Source of the DNA: Endozoicomonas sp. G2_1
GTDB taxonomy: Bacteria; Pseudomonadota; Gammaproteobacteria; Enterobacterales; Alteromonadaceae
Assembly: GCF_017744155.1 (NCBI RefSeq)
Contig: NZ_JAGHQT010000003.1
Location: 188,001 to 252,000 of the forward strand
Direction: 5' to 3'
Length of the DNA: 64,000 nt
The position numbers and the translations under genes were made by a program. The notes beneath the pieces are model-generated. The model worked only from the letters and a program-made list of their open reading frames with translations, was not told the origin of the DNA and made no database searches. Positions 25,870 to 35,063 of the stretch are shown piece after piece (position 1 is the stretch's first letter; every line of letters begins with the position of its first letter).

Positions 25870-27111
25870 TTAGTGGTTAAAAAAGTAGCGTGCCGACAGC
25901 TGAAGTTGGCGTTCTGTGGTGTCAACAGGTAGGTCGATGTAACTTCTACTCGGTCGCCAGCTGTCAATCCAGTTGTATTCTGTGCTCAAAAACCAACCTT
26001 TTGACAGTCGATATTGATAACTGAAGGTTGCAGCTTTACCGTATTCGTCATTATTGTCTAGCTCGGTTGAGTCTCTATCATCAACAGAAAACTCTTCTAA
26101 ACGCACGCTAAAGCGATGCTTTTTTTGCCAGCGTTTACTGAGCATGACATAGCCACTGCCATAACCAGCATTGACAATGTCTTGCCTTTGCAAGTTTTGC
26201 ATCAGCGTATCACCGTGTAAATACTGCCACGTTAGCTCTAGGTCATGGTCAAATCGCCAGCGACCACCTAAGTGGTAAAAGCGCGTTTTCCAGCCGTAGT
26301 TGCCTTGTTCAATCAAAAATGGTTTTGCTTGATTGTCGTAGTAACCAAATGAAAAACTGCCTTTGCGGCGCTTTTTCCATTCACCACTGACGTGAAAACC
26401 GGGATTGCCATCAACATCTCGAAATGGATCCGATTCACTTGCTTGGTCTACCAACTCTGGCGATAACCTCGGTGGAAATGGTCGTGATTCGTGATAAAGC
26501 GTTTGTCTAACACTTTGTGTCCAGCCATGCCAAGCGAGCAAAGCACCTGTTGGATCGTTATTCTTAAAAACTGTCGCAGTTAGTGATAAATCATAACTTT
26601 TACCAGCAAATTTACCGAGTTTCGTTAACTTTCCTTCAAGGCCTGCAACTCTAACTTCCTCGCCAATCCAAGTATTTAACGTTGAACCAGTCAAGGTGTC
26701 TTTACTGGCCCAGCCAGTAGCAACGTGCTCTAGTGAAATTGCAGGATAAAAAACACCAATGCGACTACTTAAGCGATAGCCCCCTTCTGATGGCAATCCT
26801 TGATACTTAAAAAATGCTTCGGTTAGGCCAATGGCATCGTCTTCACCGTCTAAATAGCCATTGGCAACTACCCGAGCCGACCAGTGATCATTTATACCGA
26901 TGTTAGCTTCAAGGCCTGCGTGTGCAATTGACAAGCGAGTGCCATCTGAGTAGCGGAATTTACCTAAACCACCTTTAATGTAGCTGTCGCTAGAGGAAGT
27001 TGATGTCAGTCGAAAATCGATAATGCCTTTGGTTTCAATACTCAGGGATTGCGCAATAATTGAATTAGAGGTGAGGGCGGATAAAAATGTAAGTAATGCA
27101 AGTTTCTTCAT
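25870..27111 (-). CDS. Outer-membrane beta-barrel protein of a cupredoxin/c-di-GMP operon
   Basis: A 413-residue protein with a signal peptide (MKKLALLTFLSALTSNSIIAQS). The mature part is made of alternating amphipathic strands (for example LSIAHAGLEANIGINDHWSARVVANGYLDG and RQLQLSARYFFNH at the end with an aromatic-rich last strand), typical of a porin-like barrel. I do not recognise a specific family. It overlaps the stop of the GGDEF/EAL gene by one base (TAATG), so it is translated with it and is the last gene of a three-gene operon. A channel or sensor-linked surface protein is inferred. Confidence 0.8.
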   Translation of the reverse strand: MKKLALLTFLSALTSNSIIAQSLSIETKGIIDFRLTSTSSSDSYIKGGLGKFRYSDGTRLSIAHAGLEANIGINDHWSARVVANGYLDGEDDAIGLTEAFFKYQGLPSEGGYRLSSRIGVFYPAISLEHVATGWASKDTLTGSTLNTWIGEEVRVAGLEGKLTKLGKFAGKSYDLSLTATVFKNNDPTGALLAWHGWTQSVRQTLYHESRPFPPRLSPELVDQASESDPFRDVDGNPGFHVSGEWKKRRKGSFSFGYYDNQAKPFLIEQGNYGWKTRFYHLGGRWRFDHDLELTWQYLHGDTLMQNLQRQDIVNAGYGSGYVMLSKRWQKKHRFSVRLEEFSVDDRDSTELDNNDEYGKAATFSYQYRLSKGWFLSTEYNWIDSWRPSRSYIDLPVDTTERQLQLSARYFFNH

Positions 27112-29447
27112 TAGGCCAGTTGTGGATAGTATTGCGTTAATTGCTCGGCAGAGTCAGCCAGCCAAGTGCTGAGTTCATCTGCTGGCACAGGCCGACTAAT
27201 AAAGAAGCCCTGCGCCAACGTGCAATGATGTTCTGCTAGCCATTTTAAACTAAATTCGTCTTCAACGCCTTCGGCAACTATGGTTAGTCCCATGTTTCGG
27301 GCTAGCTCAATAGTTGATTTTACTATAATTTGATCGTCTTGGTCATTGGCTAATTTCATGACAAATGACTTATCGATCTTAAGCTCATGAACTGGCAAGT
27401 GTTTTAATTGCGCTAAAGATGAATAACCTGTGCCATAATCATCAATAGAGAGATGAATCCCGTGCTCTTTAAATCGAGATAACAGGGCAATGGCTGCTTC
27501 TGGGTCATCAACGACGGCACTTTCTGTTACTTCAAGGGTAAAACAACTTGGGTCTAAATTGTGCTCGGTAAAACAGTCGCAAACAAGTGGGTAAAATTCT
27601 GGGTCTTTTAAATTTTCAGCTGAAATATTAATCGCCATATTGAGCATGATACCTTGCTCACGCCATGCTAGGTGTTGTCTTACTGCTTCGTGGAAAACCC
27701 AACGAGTTAATGCGTTTATTTGACCGGTTTGTTCAGCTAGATGGATAAATTTATCCGGTGGCACCATACCCAGAGTTGGGTGGAACCAACGTACTAATGC
27801 TTCAACATGGGTGACTTTTTGCAACTGTAAATTCATTTTTGGCTGATAAAATAATGTCAGTTGGTTGTCACTGATCGCTGTTTTTAAGTCGTTGATCAAG
27901 CTCAAACGCTCTACCGTGTTGCTATCTTGGCTTGGATCGTAGATTTCAAAATCATGTCTTTTTTGACGACAGTGGTGCAATGCTGTGTCAGCTTTTTGCA
28001 GCAGCAATAAAGTATCTGCCTGATGCTCTGGATAAAAAGCAATACCAACTCTTACTTGCAACTGAAGGGCAATACCTTGATAAGTAAAGCTCTTGTGCAA
28101 ACTGTCGTGAATAATATCCATAGTCGCATTGATATTATCAGCGGTTGTACTCTGACAAATAATAGCGAATTCGTCAGCGCCTAAATGGGCGACTAAATTC
28201 AATGCTTTAATTTGATTAAGGCGTTTGCCAACTTCGATAATGACCTTGTCACCGGCATCGTGCCCCAAGGTGTCGTTAACATCTTTTAGTCGGCATATAT
28301 TAAGGTGCATTAAGCAGAAACTTTCGTGCTGTTTGCCCAGCTGACTCAAGGTTAACTTGAGCATATTGCGGTTTGGCAAGTCAGTTAATTGGTCGTGGTA
28401 AGCGCGGTGGGAAATAGTATTCTCACGTGCCAATATCGCCTGTTGCATCACATTAAACTCGTTAGCAAGCTGGCCGAGTTCACTTTTGTCAGCAATTTTC
28501 ACGGTTTGATTGTAATCACCCGCAGCGAGTTTTTTCGCTTGTTCAACCAATGCTTTAACCGGCTTGGTGATGCCTGCCGCAATCAAATAAGCACCGGTTA
28601 GCGACAGCATCAAAGTCATGGCTGTTAATAAAAGTAGCTGTACCCAACGATTTTGCAGTAGGGCGACAAAATCGTCACGGGCACCGTGCATCAGGACGAG
28701 GTAGTCCGCAGAACCAACAGAAGCAAATTTATAAGCACGAGCGATCACTTCTTCTGATTGTTGGTTAGTGATAATGCGCTCAGATAATTCCAAGTCAACG
28801 TCAGTCTGGCTTGAACCTAAGCTGCGCAGCTGGCCATTTTCATTGGCAACAAAGTCGATAATTAAATCGGTCGTTTTACTGAGATTACTTGCTAGTTCTG
28901 AGTCTACTCTGAAACCAAAACCAACCCAACCTATAGTGGCAGGGCCTGTTTTAATCGCTGAGAAACTAATTTTATAAATATTACCGTCTAACTGATAAAA
29001 GCGACCCGTTTCGCCATCAATTAAAGCACTTAAGTCGCCAAAGGCTTTTTGATGCTCGCTACCTCTACGGATCCTGGTTTTACCATTGTCGTCTTTGTCG
29101 GTAATAAGTTGTACTCGAATTAAGCCTGTTTGATCGACAATCATCGCTAGATTCGCAGCGATTCTATTGCGGTGGTTATTCAAAGCGACAGCTAAACTTC
29201 TGGCATCTTCATCAAAGTTGTTAATCAGGCCATAATCAAAAGCAACGGTTTCTGCAAAGCCATTGAGGTAAAAACTTCGCGAATCGAATTCAGTCTGGAA
29301 CAGGGTTTCAGCGTTATTGAGGCGGTTGGTAATAGTGAGTTGTTCATCAGCTTTATTCGATGAATACATGGTCCAAAAGGCCACCCCTTGCACCAGGATG
29401 AGCAATAAGACAAAGAACAGAAATATTTTATTCTGTAAGCTTTTCAT
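27111..29447 (-). CDS. Membrane-bound HAMP-GGDEF-EAL protein, probable c-di-GMP phosphodiesterase
   Basis: A 778-residue sensor. Membrane helices lie at about residues 7-27 and 267-290, enclosing a periplasmic sensing domain; HAMP follows to about 345, then GGDEF (about 350-505) and EAL (about 515-765). The cyclase signature is degenerate (HLGADEF in place of GGDEF), whereas the EAL domain keeps its key parts: EALVRW, NISAENL, LEVTESAV, DDYGTGYSS, KIDKSFV, VAEGVEDE and QGFFISRP. It probably hydrolyses c-di-GMP, with the GGDEF part regulatory. It lies between the cupredoxin-like and the outer-membrane genes and is coupled to the latter. Confidence 0.93.
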   Translation of the reverse strand: MKSLQNKIFLFFVLLLILVQGVAFWTMYSSNKADEQLTITNRLNNAETLFQTEFDSRSFYLNGFAETVAFDYGLINNFDEDARSLAVALNNHRNRIAANLAMIVDQTGLIRVQLITDKDDNGKTRIRRGSEHQKAFGDLSALIDGETGRFYQLDGNIYKISFSAIKTGPATIGWVGFGFRVDSELASNLSKTTDLIIDFVANENGQLRSLGSSQTDVDLELSERIITNQQSEEVIARAYKFASVGSADYLVLMHGARDDFVALLQNRWVQLLLLTAMTLMLSLTGAYLIAAGITKPVKALVEQAKKLAAGDYNQTVKIADKSELGQLANEFNVMQQAILARENTISHRAYHDQLTDLPNRNMLKLTLSQLGKQHESFCLMHLNICRLKDVNDTLGHDAGDKVIIEVGKRLNQIKALNLVAHLGADEFAIICQSTTADNINATMDIIHDSLHKSFTYQGIALQLQVRVGIAFYPEHQADTLLLLQKADTALHHCRQKRHDFEIYDPSQDSNTVERLSLINDLKTAISDNQLTLFYQPKMNLQLQKVTHVEALVRWFHPTLGMVPPDKFIHLAEQTGQINALTRWVFHEAVRQHLAWREQGIMLNMAINISAENLKDPEFYPLVCDCFTEHNLDPSCFTLEVTESAVVDDPEAAIALLSRFKEHGIHLSIDDYGTGYSSLAQLKHLPVHELKIDKSFVMKLANDQDDQIIVKSTIELARNMGLTIVAEGVEDEFSLKWLAEHHCTLAQGFFISRPVPADELSTWLADSAEQLTQYYPQLA

Positions 29448-29459
29448 AGTGCAGGCCGA

Positions 29460-30137
29460 TTACTCGTAATCTGATAAAAAGTCGAAATCGTCATCACTGA
29501 CTTGCTCCGGGATCGGTGCTAATTTGCCGTTTAATTTTACTGCAATGGTTTTGCCTGCTGCTAGTTCGACGATTTGTTCTTGTTGATTATCAGGCGTTTG
29601 TAGCTGAGGGTGCCATACCGTTAATTTGAACTTACCCGATAGTTCTTGCTCAAAGCGAGCAGCACCTTTTTTATTGGTTTTGTTGTATAACGGCGTATCG
29701 ACCAGTAGTAAATAACCTCCCATCCAGTCGTGGATATTACAGCCCATCGGAACAACGCCAGATTGACTAAAGTCATTCTTATTAATTGTTTGTCCTGCCT
29801 TTATTTTGAACGAAAACTTGTTGTCGCCAACAGCAGAATAGATGTGGTGGGTGATATCATCGTCATTTTGAAAACTCACTGCTTGTCCCTTTTGACCAAC
29901 AGTGAGATAGGGGGTGAAGGCGAGATCTTTTTGTCCAACCTCAATAGTTTCTGGATTATTGGCGTAGGTTTGTCCTTCAAGCGGTGTAAGGTAAACAATG
30001 ATGTCGGAAACTGCTTTGTTTCTAGCATCCGATACTTGAACTTCTGTCGCTGCTTGAGCAGTGAGCGCCGGTAGCAAAAATAGCGCATAGCGTAAGAATT
30101 TCAATTGCTTATCTCCGTGTTGTTTGGTTCTTGCCAA
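29460..30137 (-). CDS. Cupredoxin-like periplasmic protein (methylamine-utilisation-type)
   Basis: A 225-residue protein with a basic, signal-like N terminus (KFLRYALFLLPALTAQAA). The middle (about residues 75-150) has plastocyanin-type features: VSFQNDDDITHHIYS with a His candidate ligand and MGCNIHDWMGGYLLL supplying Cys, His and Met ligands, as in blue copper domains. The C-terminal segment is an Ig-like strand domain. Annotated relatives are called methylamine-utilisation proteins though methylamine genes are not present here. It is the first gene of an operon with a c-di-GMP phosphodiesterase and a porin-like protein. Redox or copper sensing feeding the phosphodiesterase is an inference. 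Confidence 0.85.
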   Translation of the reverse strand: MARTKQHGDKQLKFLRYALFLLPALTAQAATEVQVSDARNKAVSDIIVYLTPLEGQTYANNPETIEVGQKDLAFTPYLTVGQKGQAVSFQNDDDITHHIYSAVGDNKFSFKIKAGQTINKNDFSQSGVVPMGCNIHDWMGGYLLLVDTPLYNKTNKKGAARFEQELSGKFKLTVWHPQLQTPDNQQEQIVELAAGKTIAVKLNGKLAPIPEQVSDDDFDFLSDYE

Positions 30138-30172
30138 TTATTGTTAGTATACGGACGTAATTAACAGACCAT

Positions 30173-30232
30173 AAGGCCAGATAAAAAATTACAACAAAAA
30201 CAGTTTTTAATAAAGAACTTAAAGGCCAGATA
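30173..30232. promoter_or_regulatory. Direct repeat in the cupredoxin operon upstream region
   Basis: The 11-base word AAGGCCAGATA occurs at 30173-30183 and again at 30222-30232, 49 bases apart, upstream of the cupredoxin-like gene. The surrounding 306-base gap (30138-30443) is otherwise AT-rich with nothing recognisable. The repeats may be regulator sites; evidence is only the repetition. Confidence 0.3.
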
Positions 30233-30443
30233 TAACTGTACTGTAACCATATGAAAATTTGCAAGATATAGATCAATTTTCTCACGGATAAAATATTATT
30301 TTATCGTCTATAGCTTCAATGATTTAGATGGCGAGCAGTAACATAAAGTACGTTTATATTAAACGGTCTGCAATTTTATGCTACTGCAATAAGATTGACG
30401 GAGAATTTAGCGGGACGAATACACTTGATTCTTTTGCTGTTCA

Positions 30444-30974
30444 CTATTCCATTTCGTGAAGCCAAGCGGCGTGACGAGGTGCTTTTTTAGTTTTTGACCA
30501 CTCTTCTATCATCATTGGTGCGACCCGTTTGAGCTCTTGATATTGTTGTTCAGTACCTGTGTTGGCGGCAAGCTCGAGTCGGTGGCCATTTGGATCGAAA
30601 AAATAAATCGATTTAAAGACGCCGTGATTAACAGGACCCAGCACTTCAACCCCTTTGCTTTCTAGTGATGCTTTGGCGTCGACTAAGGCATCAAAATTCT
30701 CGACTTCAAGGGCGATGTGTTGCACCCAAACCGGAGTGTTTTGGTCACGCCCCATGGTTGGTGAGTTTGGAATTTCAAAAAACGCCAATACGTTGCCCAT
30801 GCCAGCATCAAGAAAAATATGCATGTAGGGATCTGGCTCTTTTGTCGATGGTACTTCGTTTTCTGCAATGGCAACGGTGAGTTCCATATTGAGTTTATCG
30901 CGATACCAGTCGACGGTTTCTTTGGCATCGATGCAACGATAGGCAACGTGATGAAAGCGTTTAATATTAATCAT
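30444..30974 (-). CDS. VOC (glyoxalase/dioxygenase) family protein
   Basis: About 176 residues from the ATG at 30974; a TTG at 30983 gives a slightly longer frame. The vicinal-oxygen-chelate fold is seen in INIKRFHHVAYRCIDAKETVDWYRDKLNMELT (first metal His), VQHIALEVENFDALVDAKASLESKGVEVLGP and FKSIYFFDPNGHRLELAANT (second His and Glu). The metal ligands appear complete, so it is probably an active lyase or dioxygenase; the substrate is unknown. It is a single gene with its own promoter region. Confidence 0.88.
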   Translation of the reverse strand: MINIKRFHHVAYRCIDAKETVDWYRDKLNMELTVAIAENEVPSTKEPDPYMHIFLDAGMGNVLAFFEIPNSPTMGRDQNTPVWVQHIALEVENFDALVDAKASLESKGVEVLGPVNHGVFKSIYFFDPNGHRLELAANTGTEQQYQELKRVAPMMIEEWSKTKKAPRHAAWLHEME

Positions 30975-31140
30975 AGAATACAACCACTAGTAAATAGAGT
31001 TTTGTTTTAGCACAAAACGAAAATCTGAGGCTATTTTTAGTGCATATTTGATATTGGGCTAGCGTCAGCAATTAACTACAGCTGTAAATAAATAGCTACA
31101 GTTAACGCTGACAATGGCGAGTGACGGCTAATGAAAGTCT

Positions 31141-32925
31141 TTAGCCGATAATTTGCTGCCAGTTTTTAGCTAATGTCTGATCGGTTACTTTGAGTGCGAC
31201 ACCGGCGAGTGGTGAATCGGTAATGATCAGTTGTTCGCTGAGTAGCTGATCATCTCTAAAGTAGTGACAATTAACCGTGCTGCCCTGCGGCAAGTAATTA
31301 ACCAAGTTTTGCAAAGATTTATCACTTACTTTCATGTTTGCAAGGGCAATAATAATATCATTAACCGCAATGCCAGCTCGCTCGGCTGGTGAATCAGCTA
31401 AGACTTGTGTCACTTTTAGGCCTGCTGGCACAGTTTGATAATGAACACCTAGATAAGCTTGATATGCTTGGCTATCTGTCGTTTCTATGCTGTTGAGTTG
31501 TTTATACTTAACGGCATTGAAGTTAACGCCAAACGCTTGCAACAATTCAGTTAAACTTAAACGCTCTGCTTGTTCTAAGCAGGCGATAAAGTCGTTACTA
31601 ATATCCTCTTGGCAGAGGATGTTGGCAATATTGATAAAATCATCTTGGCAGGTGCCTCTAGCAGGCCGGCCAAAGTGGATCCACAGCTCTCTCATTAGCG
31701 TGTCTAAACTGTATTGCTGATTTGATTTTTGTCTTATCGTTAAATCAAGCCAGAGTGCAATCAGTGAGCCTTTGGTGTAATAACTAACGATATTATTGAC
31801 GGCATCAGGACCTTGCTGGTAGAACTTGGTCCAAGCGTTAAAACTCGATGCTTTGACACTTTGTTTAAGCTCACCTTGACCGCGATAAACGCGAGTTGCG
31901 GTTTTACTTAGCAACTTTAGATAGTCATCAAAACTGACGATACCTGCGCGGTACAATGAAAAATCGTCGTAATAAGAAGTAATCCCTTCGTACGCCCATA
32001 GTTGCTCGGTATAGCTTTCGGTTTGTAACTGATAGGGGACGAATTCTTCAGGTTTTATCCGGCAAACGTTCCAAGCGTGAAAGTACTCATGTGAACACAA
32101 ACTCAAAAAGGTTTTGTAGCTTTCGGTCAGTTCTTCTACTTTATTTGGGTTGGGCAAGTCAAAACGGCTGGCTTGTAAAATCGTTGAGTTTTTGTGCTCA
32201 AGACCGCCAAAACCGCTGGCCTGCAAATGCGTGATAAACCAGTATTCGTCAAATGGTGCCTCGCCGAACAAATTAATGTGGTGTTGGCAAAGCTTAGTTA
32301 AATCTTGCGCGATGCGCTGGGTGTCGCCGTAATGCTGGCTGGTGAACACTAAATGATGAATCACCCCTTCAACGGTAAATTCAGTAACGTCAAAATCACC
32401 TATTGCCACTGGGCAATCAATAAGCTGGTCGTAGCTTTCAGCGCAGTAGTCACCAAACTGGAACTTTTCTGTACCTTTATTGCGCGGCATACCAGTGGCG
32501 ACTCGCCAATCTTGCTTGTTATCGACAGGAATTATGGTCAACAGGCACGGTTGGTCGGCAAGCTCTTTAACCGCTAAAAAGGTTGAACTGCCATTAAAAA
32601 AGCCCCGTTCACTATCTAAATAGGCTGTTCTCACCGATAAGTCGAACGCAAAGACATGATAACTGACCGACACTTGCTGATCGGTAGCGGTTAATTGCCA
32701 GTTTTGCTTATCAAGCTGGCTGATTTCTAGGCTATCACCGTTACTATTGTGCGCGCTTAAACCAATAATATTTTTGGCGAAGTCACGAATCATGTAACTG
32801 CCCGGTAACCAAGCAGGTAACTGTAACTGATACGATTTTCCCGGCTCGGCGGCAAAGTTTAATTGAACGTGAAATTGATGATTGTTGGGATTTGGAGCTG
32901 ATATTTGGTAGTGAATTGCCGACAT
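31141..32925 (-). CDS. M61 family metallopeptidase with PDZ domain
   Basis: A 594-residue peptidase of the M61 (glycyl aminopeptidase) family. An N-terminal beta domain (residues about 1-170, ending with PAWLPGSYMIRDFAKNI early on) is typical. The catalytic domain has FGGLEHKNS and the zinc motif HEYFHAWNVCRIKPEEF (HExxH), with a downstream Glu in LWAYEGITSYYDD completing the site. A PDZ domain (residues about 490-570, VLADSPAERAGIAVNDIIIALAN) ends the protein. There is no signal peptide, so it is likely cytoplasmic. It is a single gene, 73 bases after purU on the same strand. Confidence 0.95.
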   Translation of the reverse strand: MSAIHYQISAPNPNNHQFHVQLNFAAEPGKSYQLQLPAWLPGSYMIRDFAKNIIGLSAHNSNGDSLEISQLDKQNWQLTATDQQVSVSYHVFAFDLSVRTAYLDSERGFFNGSSTFLAVKELADQPCLLTIIPVDNKQDWRVATGMPRNKGTEKFQFGDYCAESYDQLIDCPVAIGDFDVTEFTVEGVIHHLVFTSQHYGDTQRIAQDLTKLCQHHINLFGEAPFDEYWFITHLQASGFGGLEHKNSTILQASRFDLPNPNKVEELTESYKTFLSLCSHEYFHAWNVCRIKPEEFVPYQLQTESYTEQLWAYEGITSYYDDFSLYRAGIVSFDDYLKLLSKTATRVYRGQGELKQSVKASSFNAWTKFYQQGPDAVNNIVSYYTKGSLIALWLDLTIRQKSNQQYSLDTLMRELWIHFGRPARGTCQDDFINIANILCQEDISNDFIACLEQAERLSLTELLQAFGVNFNAVKYKQLNSIETTDSQAYQAYLGVHYQTVPAGLKVTQVLADSPAERAGIAVNDIIIALANMKVSDKSLQNLVNYLPQGSTVNCHYFRDDQLLSEQLIITDSPLAGVALKVTDQTLAKNWQQIIG

Positions 32926-32998
32926 CTTTTTAACTAGTTTCGCGAAGTAATACGTTTGGCTTCACTCTAGCAGATGTCGGCAGGTATTTCAGTGTTGA

Positions 32999-33859
32999 TT
33001 ATGCCAAGATAACGGTTTTATCGCCGTTTAAACAAATGCGCTGTTCAGCGTGTAATCGAACGGCATGGCTTAGTGCGGTTGCCTCCAAATCGTGACCTAA
33101 GTGAACCATTTGCTCAATAGTGTAAGTGTGATTAATTGGTTTTACCTCTTGTACGATTATCGGCCCTTCATCAAGATCGGCTGTAACGTAGTGAGCCGTT
33201 GCACCAATTACTTTTACCCCGCGAGCATGCGCTTGGTGGTAAGGTCGTGCGCCTTTGAAACTCGGTAAAAACGAGTGGTGAATATTAATGGCTCGACCTT
33301 GCAGCTTTTCACACATATCGTCTGACAGTATTTGCATATAGCGAGCTAGCACGAGTAAATCACCGTTGTAGTCGGCAAATAGTTTAAGCATATCAGCTTC
33401 TTGTTGCGGCTTATTGTCTTTGCCCATCGGCAAGTGATGGAACGGTACCCCGTGCCATTCACTTAACGCTTGGCAATCTCGGTGGTTTGAGACAACAGCA
33501 ACAATATTGATAGGTAATACGCCAGCTTTCCACTTGGTTAATAACGAGACTAAACAGTGATCGTCCTTAGATACCGCAACAACAATGTTGGGCACGTCTT
33601 TTTTATTGCGCAACTGATAGCTAATTGACAAAGGTTTGGCGAGCTGGTCAATGGCATCGCTAAACTCTTCAATTGGTACAGTTAAGTCACGGTCATCAAA
33701 AACAATGCGCGAAAAGAAAGTATCGCTGTACGGGTCACTGTATTGACTGGTTTCGGTGATAAATGCGCCGTGCTCAAATAAGCTTTGTGTTACTTTTGCT
33801 AATACACCTGAGCTGTCAGGACATTGCCAGGTAAGTATGTATTGGTTGGTTTGGCTCAT
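32999..33859 (-). CDS. purU: Formyltetrahydrofolate deformylase
   Basis: A 286-residue enzyme that hydrolyses 10-formyltetrahydrofolate to formate and tetrahydrofolate, balancing one-carbon pools. It has an N-terminal ACT domain (YILTWQCPDSSGVLAKVTQSLFEHGAFI) and a C-terminal formyltransferase-like domain with the catalytic set INIHHSFLPSFKGARPYHQAHARGVK and GATAHYVTADLDEGPII (Asn, His, Asp). Length matches E. coli PurU (280). A GGAG sequence five bases from the ATG supports the start. It is divergent from the nitrilase-family gene. Confidence 0.96.
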   Translation of the reverse strand: MSQTNQYILTWQCPDSSGVLAKVTQSLFEHGAFITETSQYSDPYSDTFFSRIVFDDRDLTVPIEEFSDAIDQLAKPLSISYQLRNKKDVPNIVVAVSKDDHCLVSLLTKWKAGVLPINIVAVVSNHRDCQALSEWHGVPFHHLPMGKDNKPQQEADMLKLFADYNGDLLVLARYMQILSDDMCEKLQGRAINIHHSFLPSFKGARPYHQAHARGVKVIGATAHYVTADLDEGPIIVQEVKPINHTYTIEQMVHLGHDLEATALSHAVRLHAEQRICLNGDKTVILA

Positions 33860-34035
33860 TGGGTCTCCGTGTAACTGTATTTACGAGCGATAAATTTACG
33901 AACAAAAAAGCAACAAGTCGCTTGTCGTTTCACTTGTGATGTGAAAATGTATCGGATAAAAATAAGTAAATAACCCATCTGATGCCAGTACTTATTTGTT
34001 ATATAACCATTCGATTTGTTTCGATGGTCAACAAA

Positions 34036-34068
34036 TATACCCAAGTATATTGAGGTGGCTTGAGTATA
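34036..34068. repeat. Short relic of the MITE-like element (ends only)
   Basis: Thirty-three bases read TATACCCAAG then TATA then TTGAGGTGGCTTGAGTATA. The two ends match the terminal inverted repeats of the 266-bp element at 45652-45917 while the interior is missing. It lies just upstream of the nitrilase-family gene. Interpreted as an internally deleted copy or a footprint. Confidence 0.6.
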
Positions 34069-34089
34069 AAAATTCAATGAGAGGTGAAC

Positions 34090-35055
34090 GTGGATAGCGA
34101 AGTATCAAACAAGTTAATTGTTGGTTTAGCGCAAATAGCGCCAGTGTGGTTCGACCGAGAAGCAACCTTAGATAAAGTCATTGATATGCTTTATCAAGCA
34201 CAGCAAGACCATTGTCAGCTAATTGCTTTTGGTGAAGCACTGGTACCGGGCTATCCGTTCTGGCTCGAATTGACTCATGGTGCTCGTTTTAATGCACCGG
34301 ACCAAAAGCGCATTCACAGTTATTATCTCGACCAAGCGGTAGTGATAGAGCGCGGCGATCTCGATGGCGTTTGCCAAGCGGCGGCCGATACCCAAGTCGC
34401 CCTTTATTTAGGTGTTATCGAGCGTGCGAGTGATCGCGGTGGTCACAGTTTATATTGTTCGATGGTTTATATTGACCAGCAGGGCAAGATCGGTTCAGTG
34501 CATCGCAAGCTAATGCCAACGTATGAAGAAAGATTGGCATGGTCGCCTGGTGATGGTCACGGTTTGCGGGTGCATAAGTTGGGCGCGTTTACCGTTGGCG
34601 GGTTAAATTGCTGGGAAAACTGGATGCCATTGCCACGAGCGGCACTTTACGGCATGGGTGAAGACTTACACGTTGCGATTTGGCCCGGTGGCGATCACAA
34701 CACCCACGATATTACTCGATTTATCGCAAAAGAAGGGCGATCTTACGTGATGTCGGTGAGTGGTTTGATGCGTCGACAAGACTTTTCTCCTGATACGCCG
34801 CATTTAGATGATATCCTCAATGCCTTCAACAATGAATTTCTCGCTAATGGTGCTTCGTGTCTGGCGGGGCCAGATGGTGAATGGTTAATTGAACCTCAAG
34901 TCGGCCGAGAAGGTTTATACACAGCGGTTATTGATCATCAAAGAGTGCGAGAAGAGCGTCAGAACTTCGATCCAGCAGGGCATTATTCTCGACCAGACGT
35001 TACCCAACTGGTAGTCAACCGAGAGCGCCAAGCGACCATTAAGATCAAAGATTAG
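34090..35055 (+). CDS. Carbon-nitrogen hydrolase (nitrilase family)
   Basis: About 321 residues. The catalytic triad is visible: Glu in IAFGEALVPGYPFW, Lys in GSVHRKLMPTYEERLAWSPGDG and Cys in VGGLNCWENWMPL. The GYPFW and CWENWMPL words are those of true nitrilases and cyanide-type hydrolases, so it likely hydrolyses a nitrile to acid and ammonia, though an amidase is possible. I chose the GTG at 34090 because GAGAGG lies five bases before it; the upstream GTG at 34084 would overlap that Shine-Dalgarno. It is a single gene, divergent from purU, and carries an element relic in front. Confidence 0.9.
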   Translation: MDSEVSNKLIVGLAQIAPVWFDREATLDKVIDMLYQAQQDHCQLIAFGEALVPGYPFWLELTHGARFNAPDQKRIHSYYLDQAVVIERGDLDGVCQAAADTQVALYLGVIERASDRGGHSLYCSMVYIDQQGKIGSVHRKLMPTYEERLAWSPGDGHGLRVHKLGAFTVGGLNCWENWMPLPRAALYGMGEDLHVAIWPGGDHNTHDITRFIAKEGRSYVMSVSGLMRRQDFSPDTPHLDDILNAFNNEFLANGASCLAGPDGEWLIEPQVGREGLYTAVIDHQRVREERQNFDPAGHYSRPDVTQLVVNRERQATIKIKD

Positions 35056-35063
35056 CGCAGACT

